Shown here piece by piece: positions 9,693-17,587 of a stretch of DNA of 64,000 nt. Under the pieces are notes generated by a model. It was not told the origin of the DNA, did no database searches, and saw nothing but the letters and a program-made list of their open reading frames with translations. This DNA is from Anaerococcus murdochii. GTDB taxonomy: Bacteria > Bacillota > Clostridia > Tissierellales > Peptoniphilaceae. Each line of letters opens with the position of its first letter. The stretch's first letter is position 1. Both the position numbers and the translations under genes were made by a program. The DNA lies in assembly GCF_019957155.1 (NCBI RefSeq), contig NZ_JAIPME010000002.1:248001-312000 (forward strand). Direction: 5' to 3'.

Positions 9693-10454
9693 TTATGCTT
9701 CAATTCCGTATTTATCATCTAAATATACATCGGATAATCTTGCCATAAGGACAATGCTTGTTATTACCATTATAATTGCAAAGGCTAGAATAAAGATGCC
9801 AATTAAGCCCATAACAATTAATTCATTTTTTAATAAAATAAGGGATGCCATTAGGGCAAAAAATATTAAAATTGGTATGCCCATCCATTTTAAACCTAAT
9901 AAAAGAGTTTTCTTAAAAAGTCTCTTACCTAGACTAAAAATCTTGCCGATTATTTCCATAACCCCATCTTCTGTATCATAATGATCTGCTAGATAGAAGT
10001 TTGAGTAGGCGAAAAACATAGCAATAACTAAAAATATTATTAATAAAACAATAGGCAATACAATCGCACCTATGGCAAAGACTGAACTGTTACTTGGGCT
10101 TGCTACGGCTGAAAATACACCAATAGCTCCACTTTCTGCAAAAGCATACTGGACGATAGCCTGGGCAACAGAAATAATAAATCCTACTGTAAGTACCTTA
10201 GCATTTAAGTAATTTACTTGATTTAGGTAGTCACCAATTGATCCCATCCTATTTCTGATAAGACCACTTGATATAGAGAAGGTAAATACAAAGGCAATAA
10301 TCCCTGTAATTAAATCCCCCACAAATTCTAGGATAAAATTATCATCACCAAGGGCTGTAATAAGTCTATATAATAAGTAGTTTGTAAGCCCAACTATAAT
10401 CATTATCCAAAGTATAGATGAAAACCTATATTCTCTCTTCATATAATTCTCCAT
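9693..10454 (-). CDS. Integral membrane protein of unknown function
   Basis: I do not recognise a characterised family. The 253-residue product is strongly hydrophobic, with about six transmembrane stretches, a central segment YLADHYDTEDGVMEIIGKI facing one side of the membrane, and a short C-terminal tail ARLSDVYLDDKYGIEA. No enzymatic motif is visible. Start could be ATG 10454 or the ATG four codons later (MKREYRF). It stands alone: a terminator follows it and a divergent acetyltransferase gene lies upstream across about 100 AT-rich bases. Confidence 0.6.
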   Translation of the reverse strand: MENYMKREYRFSSILWIMIIVGLTNYLLYRLITALGDDNFILEFVGDLITGIIAFVFTFSISSGLIRNRMGSIGDYLNQVNYLNAKVLTVGFIISVAQAIVQYAFAESGAIGVFSAVASPSNSSVFAIGAIVLPIVLLIIFLVIAMFFAYSNFYLADHYDTEDGVMEIIGKIFSLGKRLFKKTLLLGLKWMGIPILIFFALMASLILLKNELIVMGLIGIFILAFAIIMVITSIVLMARLSDVYLDDKYGIEA

Positions 10455-10550
10455 TTTTTAAAAATTTGTCACTTTATAATAATTTACCACATTTAATAAT
10501 TATTTACCATAAAAACTTATAATTGGGTATTAATCTACTGAGGTGATATA

Positions 10551-10829
10551 ATGATAAAAGTAAGAATGAATCTTGAAAAATCCAGGGCTGAGGCCCTTGA
10601 TGACGAAAAAGTAATAGGTCTTTGTGATTACAAAATAAAGGGAGATGTCCTTGATGTTTACCACACAGAGGTGGACAAGGCATACGGCGGCAAGGGACTT
10701 GCAGGAAAACTCCTAGACCAAGTAGTAGACTTTGCAAGAGCTGAAAATAAGAAAATATATCCAACTTGCTCCTATGTCCTAAAGAAATTTAACGATGACC
10801 AATCTTATAAGGATATCGATGCAAGATAA
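10551..10829 (+). CDS. Small GNAT-fold N-acetyltransferase-like protein
   Basis: A 92-residue protein of the short, YjdJ-like branch of GNAT acetyltransferases (COG2388 type). The core DVYHTEVDKAYGGKGLAGKLLDQVVDFA holds the acetyl-CoA pyrophosphate-binding motif (R/Q-x-x-G-x-G/A analogue YGGKGLAG), followed by KKIYPTCSYVLKKF, characteristic of this group. Members are usually single-domain and their substrates are unknown. A GAGGTGATATA ribosome-binding site precedes the ATG, and a hairpin terminator follows. Confidence 0.82.
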   Translation: MIKVRMNLEKSRAEALDDEKVIGLCDYKIKGDVLDVYHTEVDKAYGGKGLAGKLLDQVVDFARAENKKIYPTCSYVLKKFNDDQSYKDIDAR

Positions 10830-10834
10830 GGTCT

Positions 10835-10863
10835 GACCCAGCTATTGTTGGGTCCTTTTCTTT
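10835..10863 (+). terminator. Terminator after the acetyltransferase gene
   Basis: GACCCA pairs with TGGGTC around an 8-base loop and is followed by CCTTTTCTTT, just after the stop at 10829. Confidence 0.7.
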
Positions 10864-10938
10864 GTGAATAATTTGCCTTATCTAGCTATAAGGATTTATA
10901 GGTGGTATTATAAGTGTAGTTAACAAGGGAGGTGAAAA

Positions 10939-12099
10939 ATGGAAATTTCAAATAAACATAGGTTCAGAAAAGAGGGAATCTTGTCTGTTTCCCTAATCTT
11001 GGCAGTAAACGCCATCATCAGCGGGGCTTTGATTTTTATCAAGGATGACCTTGGCATAAGCCTAGCTAGCGCAGAATTTCTTTTGAGCCTTCCATCAATT
11101 ACAACAATTATCGCAATCCTTTTAAGCGAACCAATTAGCCAAAAAATTGGCATCAAAAAATGTGTAAGCTTGGGGCTTTTTTTAGTTGGTACATCTGCTT
11201 TTTTGCCAATTTTTATTAGGACCTACCCAAGTGTATTCATCTCAAGACTCATACTTGGTTTTGGAGTCGGCCTTTATAACGGCCATGCAGCAAGTCTTAT
11301 AAATATTTTCTACAAAGGCGACGAGGCGGCAAGCCTCCATGGAATTAGAAATTCCTTTGAACACATAGGCCTAATGTTGCTTTTATTTATAGCAGGCCTT
11401 ATTATAAAAATATCCTGGCACTATGTATTTTTAACCTACACCTTTGCCTTTTTGATTTTGATAATTTTTAACCTTACAGTAGAAGACGTGGTTCACCCAA
11501 AGACCCTAGCTGAAGAAAAATTTAAAATCACCCTTCAAACTATCTTCTTTATGGTCTTTGCAGGTGTGATTTTGATGGATACAACAGCTGTCACAGTCAG
11601 GTTTTCAACCATAGCCACAGCAAATCTAGGAGCAAATGCCAACATCAACATGCTAACCATGATTTTCCCAATTTTTGGAATGACAACAGGATTTTTCTTT
11701 GGCAAAATAAATAGGAGATTAAGGTCAAAAACTATTTTATTAGGCCTCCTCCTCTATATATTTAAAGATCTAACACTCGCCATATTCGGCCAAAACCTTT
11801 ATATTTACATGATCTGCATAGCACTTACAGCCATCTCCCAAAGTCTGTGCTTCCCATATATCTTTGCGGAAGTAGCGAGAGTTACAAGGTCCTCTTCATC
11901 AAGGATTGTAAATAACCTAATTTTTGTTGGATCTAACATAGGAGGCTTTTTGGCATCAAGCTTTTTAAGCATCATAACTCTGATATTTAACCTAAAGAGC
12001 CCAACTACAGCCTTCATGGGCTTTTCAGTCCTATATTTAGGATTTTTCGCAGTTTACTTCTACGAATACCTAAGCGTTAGGGCCTACAGGCAAAAATAA
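10939..12099 (+). CDS. Major facilitator superfamily permease
   Basis: A 386-residue, 12-segment membrane transporter of the MFS drug/metabolite efflux type. The first loop region carries LSEPISQKIGIKKCVSLGLFLVG, and segment 4 reads FISRLILGFGVGLYNGHAASLI, typical of MFS proteins. A polar middle stretch (EDVVHPKTLAEEKFK) separates the two six-helix halves. An AAGGGAGGTG ribosome-binding site precedes the ATG. Substrate cannot be predicted. The arsenic island begins just downstream of its terminator. Confidence 0.85.
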   Translation: MEISNKHRFRKEGILSVSLILAVNAIISGALIFIKDDLGISLASAEFLLSLPSITTIIAILLSEPISQKIGIKKCVSLGLFLVGTSAFLPIFIRTYPSVFISRLILGFGVGLYNGHAASLINIFYKGDEAASLHGIRNSFEHIGLMLLLFIAGLIIKISWHYVFLTYTFAFLILIIFNLTVEDVVHPKTLAEEKFKITLQTIFFMVFAGVILMDTTAVTVRFSTIATANLGANANINMLTMIFPIFGMTTGFFFGKINRRLRSKTILLGLLLYIFKDLTLAIFGQNLYIYMICIALTAISQSLCFPYIFAEVARVTRSSSSRIVNNLIFVGSNIGGFLASSFLSIITLIFNLKSPTTAFMGFSVLYLGFFAVYFYEYLSVRAYRQK

Positions 12100-12102
12100 A
12101 AA

Positions 12103-12121
12103 TCTCGGAAATAATCCGAGC
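12103..12121 (+). terminator. Terminator stem lacking its T-tract
   Basis: TCTCGGA pairs with TCCGAG just after the MFS stop codon, but instead of the expected T-run the sequence changes abruptly to CTCAGACTG. A near-identical stem with an intact T-run lies at 21311-21345. This looks like a terminator cut by insertion of foreign DNA. Confidence 0.5.
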
Positions 12122-12123
12122 TC

Positions 12124-12140
12124 AGACTGTAGACAAAGTA
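12124..12140 (+). repeat. 17-bp repeat, left copy, bordering the arsenic island
   Basis: AGACTGTAGACAAAGTA occurs here and again, in the same orientation, at 15756-15772 next to an IS1182-like transposase relic. The two copies bracket the ars genes and are read as remains of insertion-sequence ends. Confidence 0.55.
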
Positions 12141-12169
12141 GATGAAAAACATAAATTCATCTACTTTTT
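12135..12169 (+). terminator. Perfect 12-bp inverted repeat followed by T-run
   Basis: AAAGTAGATGAA and TTCATCTACTTT pair perfectly around a 9-base loop, with five T at the end. It may replace the damaged terminator of the MFS gene or belong to the insertion-sequence end that lies here. Confidence 0.5.
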
Positions 12170-12235
12170 CTATGGTATAAACGTTTAAATTAAAGCAGCG
12201 GTGAAATAAATATACTAGAGATTAAAGAAGTTATG

Positions 12236-12562
12236 CTACATAAAAATGAAAAAGAAAAATAACTTAGCTATAAGATACATAGTAAATGGCTTGACAATCC
12301 AGTTAGCAAACCAAGTTATATATAAACCCTCAGGATTGTCCTTGATATTTTTTATACTATTAAAATCAATCTTGACCATCATAGGGTAGATCATAATCCA
12401 TAAAAGTATGGTTGTTGGTATGGACACATTATAAAACTCAAGCTCTCCCAAAGCCTGTGGAATAGCAGGTATGAATTGTCCAATTAAAACACCTATAGCC
12501 ATGCATATCAAGACCCAAAATGTAAGATTTCTTTCAAAAAAGCTTATATCTTGTTTTTCTAT
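12236..12562 (-). pseudogene. acr3: Truncated ACR3-type arsenite efflux permease
   Basis: The minus strand encodes the N-terminal third of an ACR3/ArsB arsenite exporter: FFERNLTFWVLICMAIGVLIG, then PTTILLWIMIYPMMVKIDF, then the ITWFANWIVKPFTM stretch, all typical of ACR3. Only about 108 codons remain, against roughly 350 in the family; the frame ends at 12236 in sequence without similarity to the rest of ACR3. The codon at the expected start, 7 bases after AGGAGG, is ATA rather than ATG, so initiation is probably lost too; an in-frame TTG at 12511 exists but lacks a good site. It follows arsC as the last ars gene. Loss of the pump would leave the operon without its own exporter. Confidence 0.8.
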
Positions 12563-12975
12563 CTTCTTACCTCCTCATCTATTTCTTGGATTAAGTCCTT
12601 TAATTTTCTTTCAATTTCATCTATTACCTTGATAAATTCATCATCAGTCTTACCACTAGGATCTTCTATCCCCCAGTCATACTTTTTGTACTTAAATGGA
12701 AGTATTGGGCAGACAACATTGCAACCCATAGATATGACATAGTCTACTTCAGGTAGGTCATCTATGAGCTTGGAATATTGATCTTTTTCCATATCTATCC
12801 CGTGTATCTCTTTCATTAGCCTTACTGCATCTTGGTTTATATGAGGTACAAACTCAGTTCCTGCAGAGTAAAAATCTATCTTTTCTCCAGCAAATTTCTT
12901 GCCAAGGGCCTCAGCTATCTGAGACCTGCAGGAATTGTGAACGCATATAAATGCAACTTTTGTTTCTCCTGTCAT
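12559..12975 (-). CDS. arsC: Arsenate reductase, thioredoxin-coupled type
   Basis: Reduces arsenate to arsenite in the cytoplasm using thioredoxin; low-molecular-weight phosphatase fold. The 138-residue protein shows the P-loop CVHNSCRSQIAEA with the nucleophilic cysteine near residue 11, and the redox pair in SMGCNVVCPILPFK near residues 82-90. Length is normal. It starts 6 bases after the arsA stop, and its end overlaps the ribosome-binding site of the acr3 remnant. Reduction without a working efflux pump in the same operon would be unhelpful unless a pump is encoded elsewhere. Confidence 0.93.
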   Translation of the reverse strand: MTGETKVAFICVHNSCRSQIAEALGKKFAGEKIDFYSAGTEFVPHINQDAVRLMKEIHGIDMEKDQYSKLIDDLPEVDYVISMGCNVVCPILPFKYKKYDWGIEDPSGKTDDEFIKVIDEIERKLKDLIQEIDEEVRR

Positions 12976-12981
12976 ATATAC

Positions 12982-14724
12982 CTACTTAATTAATTTATCT
13001 AGGTTAGATCCCTTAATCTCATCACTTGACCATGGGATTATTGTGAAGTTTCCACCTGTACGCTTATCAACCTTATTTATCCATTCTAGCTCACTATTAG
13101 CCTTAGCTTGTAGGGTCTTGTTAGTAGAGCCAGTCTTATAGATAGATGAATTTATAATCCACCACTTGCTATAAATTCCCGCTCTTTTTAGGTCTTCTTC
13201 AAGTCTCACGGACTCATAGAAAGGAGTAGGTTCAGCAAGGGTTACAATTATGACTTCAGTTTCATCACTATTTTTTAGTCTAGGTAGAAGTTTTTTTGCT
13301 GATTCAGGAACATTACCTTGGTTTTTTTCTATCTCTGTGTTATAGCTTTCTGTAGAATCTAGAAGCAGAAGTGTATGGCCTGTTGGAGCTGTATCTATGA
13401 CAACAACTTCACTATCTGCCCTATCAACTATATCTGCAAAGGCTCTAAATACAGCAATCTCCTGAGTGCATGGTGATCTTAAATCTTCTTTCACATATTC
13501 TAAGTCATCATCAGACATGACTTTCTTAGCATTTTCTAAAACTTCATCTTGGTATTTTTTAAGTTCCTTTTCTTCATCTATATGGCTTATAGTTAATAAG
13601 TCATTTTCATCAATCATACCTGTCAAATGGTTGGCTGGGTCAGTTGTAGTTAGATGGACTTTTTGTCCCTTACCTGTAAGTCCCTTGGCTATAGCGGATG
13701 CTAGTGTAGTCTTTCCTACACCACCTTTACCCATGGTAAAGATAACTTTTTTCTTATTCTCATATAAGTCATCTATGATATCTTTTAGACTAGGGGTTTC
13801 ATCTATCTTAAGATCTTCATCACTAGTATAGCCCTTATCCTCAACTAACAAAGATCTTAGGTTTTCGATACTATTTAAGTTATATCCCCTTAGTGGGATA
13901 AAGAAGGTTTTAAGATCCTTAATACCTTCTGGCATCGCATCTAGGGCTTCTTTTTGTTTTTTATAGAAAGCTTCTGAAACTTCATCATCATAGGAACTTA
14001 AGAGAACATTTATGATAAGAATTTGATTGTTAATGCCTAATTCTAATAGTTCATGAGAGGCTCTATTTGCTTCAAGAAGAGGAGTTTCCTCAGGTCTTGC
14101 AACTAATACTAGGCTTGTAAGTTTGCCATCAGCTAAGGTATCTACAGCAAACTTATATGTTTCTTTCTCATCTTCTAGACCTGATAATTGACCTAGGCAG
14201 GAAGCCCCGTGGGTAGATTCGCTGATAAAATTGGACCAAGCAGCAGGAAGCTGGAGCATCCTAAGAGTATGGCCCGTTGGTGCAGTATCAAATATTATAT
14301 AATCATAAGAATCTTTGAGGGCTGAATCAGTTATAAACTTAGAAAATTCATTAAAGGCAGCTATCTCAACAGTACAAGATCCAGATAATTGCTCTTCCAT
14401 ATTTTCTATTACACTATCAGGTAACTGTCCTCTGTAGGGACCAACTACACTTTCCTTATACTCATTGGCAGCTTCTATAGGATCTAGGTTTATAACAGTA
14501 AGCCCATCCACACCTTCTATCCTTACGCCTTTATTATCAAGCTCAGTTTCAAATACATCCTGAAGGTTTGAAGCAGGGTCGGTACTAATTAATAGGACAT
14601 TATTGCCCATATCAGCTAGACTTATAGCGCTTGCACAGGCAGTAGAGGTCTTTCCGACTCCTCCCTTGCCTGTAAAAAATAAGTATTTGGTCAGGTCAAT
14701 TTCCTTAATATCAAATTTTTTCAT
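12982..14724 (-). CDS. arsA: Arsenical pump-driving ATPase ArsA
   Basis: Soluble ATPase that energises an arsenite efflux membrane protein. The 580-residue protein contains two homologous halves, each with a deviant P-loop: TGKGGVGKTS at residues 18-27 and MGKGGVGKTT near residue 335. Each half also has a DTAPTGHT signature, and paired cysteines (SGSCTVEIAAF and SPCTQEIAVF) match the metalloid-binding positions. Length matches bacterial two-domain ArsA. It lies between arsD (27-base gap) and arsC (6-base gap). ArsA normally pairs with an ArsB or ACR3 pump, but the one here is truncated. Confidence 0.95.
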   Translation of the reverse strand: MKKFDIKEIDLTKYLFFTGKGGVGKTSTACASAISLADMGNNVLLISTDPASNLQDVFETELDNKGVRIEGVDGLTVINLDPIEAANEYKESVVGPYRGQLPDSVIENMEEQLSGSCTVEIAAFNEFSKFITDSALKDSYDYIIFDTAPTGHTLRMLQLPAAWSNFISESTHGASCLGQLSGLEDEKETYKFAVDTLADGKLTSLVLVARPEETPLLEANRASHELLELGINNQILIINVLLSSYDDEVSEAFYKKQKEALDAMPEGIKDLKTFFIPLRGYNLNSIENLRSLLVEDKGYTSDEDLKIDETPSLKDIIDDLYENKKKVIFTMGKGGVGKTTLASAIAKGLTGKGQKVHLTTTDPANHLTGMIDENDLLTISHIDEEKELKKYQDEVLENAKKVMSDDDLEYVKEDLRSPCTQEIAVFRAFADIVDRADSEVVVIDTAPTGHTLLLLDSTESYNTEIEKNQGNVPESAKKLLPRLKNSDETEVIIVTLAEPTPFYESVRLEEDLKRAGIYSKWWIINSSIYKTGSTNKTLQAKANSELEWINKVDKRTGGNFTIIPWSSDEIKGSNLDKLIK

Positions 14725-14751
14725 TTAAATTTACTTCCTTTTTTATTGCTA

Positions 14752-15120
14752 TTAGCAGCAACCATTGCCACAACAGCAAGATCCTCCATCACTATTTGTA
14801 TCTTCTTTGGCATCATCAGATAAAAATAATATTTCATAAAACTCTTCATTGCTAGGGTACCTACCTGTCATAACAACTTCATCATTAACCATTACAACTG
14901 GTAAGATATCTTCACCCTTTTCCCTTAAGAGATTATTGATAGTTTTGTTTTCTACAAACTCCTTAGTATTGTTAGTTAAGTTATATCTTTCAATACTAGC
15001 TCCACTTTTAGTTAGCTTATCAACTAGGGTAGACACTCTCATCAATTCCTCATCAGGGCTTGGTCCACATACACCTGTTGAGCAACACATAGCACCTTCA
15101 TATATATACATCTTCTTCAT
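14752..15120 (-). CDS. arsD: Arsenite metallochaperone ArsD
   Basis: Delivers arsenite to ArsA and raises its ATPase activity. The 122-residue protein has the essential early cysteines in GAMCCSTGVCGP and a C-terminal tail GGSCCCGNGCC with vicinal cysteine pairs, both diagnostic of ArsD. The middle holds RYNLTNNTKEF and MTGRYPSNEE, as in family members. A GGGAGG site precedes the ATG. Overlapping palindromes upstream suggest its own ArsR-controlled promoter. Confidence 0.95.
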   Translation of the reverse strand: MKKMYIYEGAMCCSTGVCGPSPDEELMRVSTLVDKLTKSGASIERYNLTNNTKEFVENKTINNLLREKGEDILPVVMVNDEVVMTGRYPSNEEFYEILFLSDDAKEDTNSDGGSCCCGNGCC

Positions 15121-15147
15121 AAAATCCTCCCTTAATTTAAGATTATC

Positions 15148-15193
15148 CTATATGTAAAAATACATATAGATATATTTAAATATTTCTATGTGT
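15148..15193 (-). promoter_or_regulatory. Overlapping palindromes upstream of arsD, probable ArsR operator
   Basis: Two inverted repeats overlap here. One is perfect: CTATATGTA, four bases, TACATATAG (15148-15169). The second is imperfect: ACATATAGA paired with TCTATGTGT around ATATTTAAATAT (15162-15193). The second shares the TAGAAATATTT-like core of the palindrome at the arsR promoter, so a common repressor is likely. Confidence 0.55.
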
Positions 15194-15219
15194 TTGTTGA
15201 AAAAATATTTGCCAGGATT

Positions 15220-15522
15220 TTATTCCTTGCAAATACAGTCATCTTGGATATGAAATATAAGTCTGAGGCTATCCTCAATCTCATCTAAACTATCCTTATC
15301 TAAAGAGTAATAGGTATTCTTACCCTCTCTCCAGCTAGTCACAAGACCAACTTCTTCAAGCTTTCTCATATCATGAGATAAGGTAGGCTGGCTAATATCG
15401 AATTTTTCAAGTATCTCACAAGCACAAAGCTGATCACAAGATAAGATATCAATAATCCTAAGCCTCTTAGGATCAGAAATCACCTTAAGCTTTTTAGATA
15501 TATTTTCATAATCAACGCTCAT
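15220..15522 (-). CDS. arsR: ArsR-family arsenic-responsive repressor
   Basis: Winged-helix repressor released from DNA by arsenite. The roughly 100-residue protein contains SCDQLCACEIL, whose closely spaced cysteines match the As(III)-binding site of classic ArsR, followed by the recognition helix region DISQPTLSHDMRKLEE and the wing SWREGKNTYYSL. Start taken at ATG 15522 (MSVDYENI) behind GAGGTGG; an ATG four codons upstream is possible. It is transcribed first in the ars operon and has a perfect 22-bp palindrome at its start. Confidence 0.9.
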   Translation of the reverse strand: MSVDYENISKKLKVISDPKRLRIIDILSCDQLCACEILEKFDISQPTLSHDMRKLEEVGLVTSWREGKNTYYSLDKDSLDEIEDSLRLIFHIQDDCICKE

Positions 15523-15531
15523 AATCCACCT

Positions 15532-15583
15532 CATATAGAAATATTTCTATATGTTATGGTACCGGTGGATTTGGTGATGTCAA
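15532..15583 (-). promoter_or_regulatory. arsR promoter and 22-bp palindromic operator
   Basis: On the minus strand TTGACA (15583-15578) and TACCAT (15561-15556) form a promoter with a 16-base spacer. Directly downstream CATATAGAAATATTTCTATATG (15532-15553) is a perfect palindrome covering the transcription start, as expected for ArsR autoregulation. Confidence 0.7.
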
Positions 15584-15755
15584 ACAGTTTTTTAAGTTGA
15601 TGGTGATTTTGTATATATAATCAGTAAAATAACTAATCTTAAATTGACTAAAGACAAAGGATTCTCTTAGGTTTAGTCCAATTGATAACAAACTAGCACT
15701 ATCAAAAAAATATTTCCCAATAAAAAAAAATAGGCACTTTTATATCTTAATTGTT

Positions 15756-15772
15756 AGACTGTAGACAAAGTA
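15756..15772 (+). repeat. 17-bp repeat, right copy
   Basis: Second copy of AGACTGTAGACAAAGTA (see 12124-12140), same orientation, about 50 bases before the transposase relic. Confidence 0.55.
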
Positions 15773-15824
15773 TAGACCCATTAGTATTATAAAACTTGTA
15801 ATCCCACAATACATCTTCAAGATA

Positions 15825-15957
15825 AAGAGTATGAGGTAAACAATAAGAGAAGTTGGAATAAAACTAGTTTATCGTTGGTTATTTTGACTCGACTTTATCG
15901 AGAAAGTCCCTTACATCTCAACCTTAGGAAAACAAAGAATCTTTCTATCTTAAAGAA
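15825..15957 (+). pseudogene. Relic of an IS1182-like transposase
   Basis: One plus-strand frame reads KSMR*TIREVGIKLVYRWLF then a stop, then LDFIEKVPYISTLGKQRIFLS. This resembles the N-terminal SMRqTIrE...YRWFlG.dl.ekvPhfSTfGKn segment of IS1182-family transposases. In-frame stops and the short length (about 45 codons) show decay. The neighbouring 571-base gene-free stretch (15541-16112) otherwise holds the arsR promoter, the 17-bp repeat and a terminator. Confidence 0.6.
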
Positions 15958-16054
15958 TATAAATATGACAAAAATAGAGGCGATATCCTTCCATTTACCA
16001 AATATTTGCATCACTATTTAAAAAATTAATATATTTAGAATGAATATAGAAAAA

Positions 16055-16093
16055 GCGTCGATAAACCCAATTTATTAATGGGTTTGCCGACGC
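16055..16093 (-). terminator. Strong terminator of the CoA-transferase/thiolase/permease operon
   Basis: On the minus strand GCGTCGGCAAACCCA pairs with TGGGTTTATCGACGC (small bulge) and is followed by TTTTTC. It lies 20 bases after the permease stop codon. Confidence 0.85.
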
Positions 16094-16112
16094 ACTGAAA
16101 GTTTATATTTTT

Positions 16113-17579
16113 TTAATTAGCTAAAATATTATATCCTATTAGGCTAGCTCCTATGCCTGATAGCACAACCATTAATATTCCAATTTTTATTATTAAATTA
16201 GAATCCGAATTATCGTCAGCATGCAACATAGCTATAGGAGCAAATGAAGATGGCAATACATATGCTAAAGATCCACACATAGTTGTTGTTATGCATAAGG
16301 CTTGTGGACTTAGGCTAGGTGAAACCATAGCTATGCTTGCAGCAACTCCTGTCATTATTGTAATTGTAGATACATTAGATGAAAAGTTTGTTAGGGTACA
16401 TGTTCCTAGTGCAAACAAAAGTACAACAAGCATTGTTGATGAATTATCTATTATTGGTCTAAGCTTAAGAATTACAAAATCATTTAGGCCTACACCTTCA
16501 TTAGATACTGCACTCCCCAATAATACTCCTATCGATATAAAGAATATTGTTGCCCATGAAATTTTCTTATTCATCTCTTCTTTTAAATCTATTAGAGGCT
16601 TATTATCTATCCTTATAAAGGCCAGCAAAATAACAGCTAAGAAGGCCCAGAAGGTTATAGAGTATTTTTTTAACATCATGAGGATTAGATTATCTTTTGG
16701 CAGGAATATTTGTAAAACTCCAGGTAAAACCCAGAAAATCACAGTAATAAAGAATATGCTAGCTATTGCTTTTTCTCTTAATTGCATAGGCTTTATATCT
16801 TCCGAAAACTTGTCAACATCTAAATCTTTCGCCTTTTCAACATCTGGTTTTATTATAAACCTGATTATCGCAAATAGTAAAGCTAGTAATATTAGTGTTG
16901 TAGGAACTGCATAGACCATATACTCAAATAAACTTATCTCCATCTGTGTAGTTTGTTCAAATATACCAATACCCAAAATTGCCAACGGATGGGAAATAGG
17001 TGTTGCAGCTCCACCTAAGATTACAGAAAATATTGAGCCCAGTACTAAGGTGTTAGAAAATTTACTTTTTGCATCATATCCAATTCTATTGATTATTTCA
17101 TTGGAAAATGCTAAAAAGAAAGCTGTCGCAGGAACTTGGTCCATAAAGCATCCAACCAAATAGCATATTCCAAAATATACAAACATAAAAGACCAAGGAC
17201 TTTTTCTTGAAATCTTCATAGTAAGAATTTTGCTAGTAAGCCTAGCGGTAAAGCCAGACTCATTCAATGCATTCGTCATTATCATGCTTGCTACAACAAA
17301 GGCAAATATCCAATTACCTAAAGACCCTTGTATGACCTCATTTAAACTCATTACACCTGTCATGGATAACAAAAGAAAGCTAAGAAAAACCGGCCAAATT
17401 GTATCTACTATTGAAAGTAATAAAACCGTTCCTATGAAAACTCCTATAACTTTCATGCCCATTGATGTAATTGGCTCAACAGGAGGTAATACCCAAAATA
17501 TAAATATTACTAAAAGACAAATGAAAGTTTTTACTAAATATTTTATATCCCATTTAAAACTTTCTTTTTTATTAATCAT
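16113..17579 (-). CDS. DASS/SLC13-family anion permease
   Basis: Predicted sodium-coupled or exchange transporter of the divalent anion:sodium symporter superfamily, with 488 residues and about 11-12 membrane segments. Family-like features are the N-terminal WVLPPVEPITSMGMKVIGVF, the first conserved ILGGAATPISHPLA region where a SNT-type substrate motif is expected, and a C-terminal FSSNVSTITIM. It is the last gene of an operon behind a thiolase and two CoA-transferase subunits, so the substrate is probably a carboxylate such as a dicarboxylate, oxoacid or short-chain acid. That last step is inference. Confidence 0.8.
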   Translation of the reverse strand: MINKKESFKWDIKYLVKTFICLLVIFIFWVLPPVEPITSMGMKVIGVFIGTVLLLSIVDTIWPVFLSFLLLSMTGVMSLNEVIQGSLGNWIFAFVVASMIMTNALNESGFTARLTSKILTMKISRKSPWSFMFVYFGICYLVGCFMDQVPATAFFLAFSNEIINRIGYDAKSKFSNTLVLGSIFSVILGGAATPISHPLAILGIGIFEQTTQMEISLFEYMVYAVPTTLILLALLFAIIRFIIKPDVEKAKDLDVDKFSEDIKPMQLREKAIASIFFITVIFWVLPGVLQIFLPKDNLILMMLKKYSITFWAFLAVILLAFIRIDNKPLIDLKEEMNKKISWATIFFISIGVLLGSAVSNEGVGLNDFVILKLRPIIDNSSTMLVVLLFALGTCTLTNFSSNVSTITIMTGVAASIAMVSPSLSPQALCITTTMCGSLAYVLPSSFAPIAMLHADDNSDSNLIIKIGILMVVLSGIGASLIGYNILAN

Positions 17580-17587
17580 AATATCAC

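Noticed and set aside
16153..16914. A 253-codon plus-strand frame
   Set aside because: It lies entirely antisense to the DASS permease; its hydrophobic look mirrors the membrane segments of the real gene.
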